64,000 nt of DNA from Flavobacteriales bacterium UBA852 (GTDB taxonomy: Bacteria; Bacteroidota; Bacteroidia; Flavobacteriales_E; Vicingaceae), in NCBI GenBank assembly GCA_002295925.1, contig DBGO01000013.1:300591-364590 (forward strand), read 5' to 3'. Of the stretch, positions 63,303-64,000 are shown in pieces. Each line of letters starts with the position of its first letter. The stretch's first letter is position 1. The notes under the pieces are model-generated. The model was not told the origin of the DNA. It did not search any database and saw only the letters and a list, made by a program, of their open reading frames with translations. Made by a program: the position numbers and the translations under genes.

Positions 63303-63815
63303 ATGACCGACGAAATTGTAAACAGAGTAGCAAAAAGTTCTTTGCAGCAAGTAGATTTAGATGCTTGGATGCCCAAAGATGATGAAATAGTTGCGTTAGA
63401 TATGAACCTTTTTTTGGTGGATAATATTTTGTTTATGGAAAAGCATTTTAGAGAATCGGTTGAGAAGCATGACTTTACAGTTTACAATGATAAGTATGTG
63501 TATGTAACCAATCATGTAGAGGCAATTGTGCCGTTATGGGCGTATATGATACTTTCTACAAAGTTGAAAAATGCCCGTTGGAGCGGATTTGCAAATAGTG
63601 ATTCGGTGCACAATGCAATTATTGAGCATATTATTTTAAATAAAGATTTATCGGAATATAAAGGCAAGCCGGTAATTGTAAAAGGTTGCGGGAAGTATGC
63701 GTTTTCTCCAAATGTTTATATGCTGGTAACAAAACGGTTAATGACGGTAGCCAAATCGGTGATGTATGGAGAGGCATGTTCGAGCGTGCCGGTTTACAAA
63801 CAAGTGAAAAAATAA
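63303..63815 (+). CDS. DUF2480 family protein
   Basis: A 170-residue cytosolic protein of unknown function. The start MTDEIVNRVAKSSLQQVDLDAW is the family's usual N-terminus; the longer reading overlaps the divergent SDR gene. Conserved blocks: HFRESVEKHDFTVYNDKYVYVTNHVEAIVPLWAYMIL, PVIVKGCGKYAFSPNVYMLVT, and AKSVMYGEACSSVPVYK. The GxCG and GEACSS cysteines could bind metal. This family is typical of Bacteroidota, where it tends to lie near Fe-S assembly genes as I recall. Confidence 0.88.
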   Translation: MTDEIVNRVAKSSLQQVDLDAWMPKDDEIVALDMNLFLVDNILFMEKHFRESVEKHDFTVYNDKYVYVTNHVEAIVPLWAYMILSTKLKNARWSGFANSDSVHNAIIEHIILNKDLSEYKGKPVIVKGCGKYAFSPNVYMLVTKRLMTVAKSVMYGEACSSVPVYKQVKK

Positions 63816-64000
63816 TTTGAAAACTGTAGATGAATCGTGTTGACTGAAAATTGAAACATATACCCACAAGTGGTTTTCAATATGGAGTAGAGGTTGGGGG
63901 AAATAGAAAAAGAAAGGTTTCCATTTTACTTTTCAGAATAACTTACTGATGCAAGTTTTAGTATTTTTTATAGCTTTTACCCGTTGTGCATTTAGGCTAA

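Noticed and set aside
63816..64000. A gene beginning with ATG at 63949 and running off the window
   Set aside because: Only 17 codons are visible, with no signal peptide or motif that I can support.

Overview
The window is ordinary, gene-dense chromosome of a low-GC member of the Bacteroidota. The lineage is shown by several type IX secretion (T9SS) signatures: C-terminal type A sorting domains, a CHU_C gliding-type C-terminus and a PorZ homologue. It is also shown by Omp28, DUF6029 and DUF2480 proteins, a CarboxypepD-plug TonB-dependent receptor, a plant/Bacteroidota-type large IspG, and TAnnTTTG -7 promoter elements upstream of many genes. Start codons are sometimes TTG or GTG. I see no phage, insertion sequence, integron or CRISPR array. 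Once the tRNA genes are counted, no stretch over 300 bases is empty. The last 185 bases hold no gene I can support.

Layout. 1-10.8 kb: the 3' end of an MsbA-like ABC exporter, a secreted T9SS protein, a 2-oxoglutarate oxygenase, an outer-membrane barrel, a DsbD-type reductase with a duplicated N-terminal module, a PhoR-like kinase behind an unusual nested palindrome, two envelope glycosyltransferases, and hemB on the other strand. 10.9-15.6 kb: secreted and small proteins of unknown role, a ClC channel with CBS domains, superoxide dismutase and a TM2 protein. 15.6-29.1 kb is mostly minus strand: M13 protease lipoprotein, ispG, a 1303-residue secreted T9SS adhesin-like protein, a glyoxalase II-like hydrolase, a serine hydrolase, lipB and an MBL-double-rhodanese protein. 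29.2-33.5 kb: SulP transporter, then an exbB-membrane protein-exbD-exbD operon. 33.6-41.8 kb: tRNA-Ser, a TonB receptor, and a cluster of three extracytoplasmic CxxC proteins (TlpA, Omp28 lipoprotein, and a frameshifted adhesin-Omp28 protein) with a DUF6029 barrel. 42-46.5 kb: a T9SS protein, a YfiR-TPR-SpoIIE phosphatase signalling operon and recX. 46.5-53.9 kb: MFS transporter, porZ, arsC, a small membrane protein, fumC, tRNA-Leu, tRNA-Gly and a T9SS protein. 53.9-61.5 kb: aldehyde dehydrogenase and a tightly packed run of NatAB-like ABC exporter, rnpA, yidD, S41 protease and O-antigen-ligase-like protein. 61.5-64 kb: a YD-repeat-like secreted protein, an atypical SDR and DUF2480.

The most interesting signals are regulatory or architectural. 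(1) Near-identical 14-bp Crp/Fnr-type palindromes stand at exactly the same distance from the -7 elements of the SulP and MBL-rhodanese genes, which suggests one sulfur regulon. (2) A YfiR-like periplasmic protein is encoded with a transmembrane HAMP-PP2C phosphatase instead of the usual GGDEF partner. (3) There is a 58-bp nested palindrome over the kinase start, a 48-bp hairpin between two divergent T9SS genes, and a PHO-box-like 11-bp-period repeat in front of the TonB receptor. (4) A T9SS-exported CxxC protein is split by a one-base frameshift.
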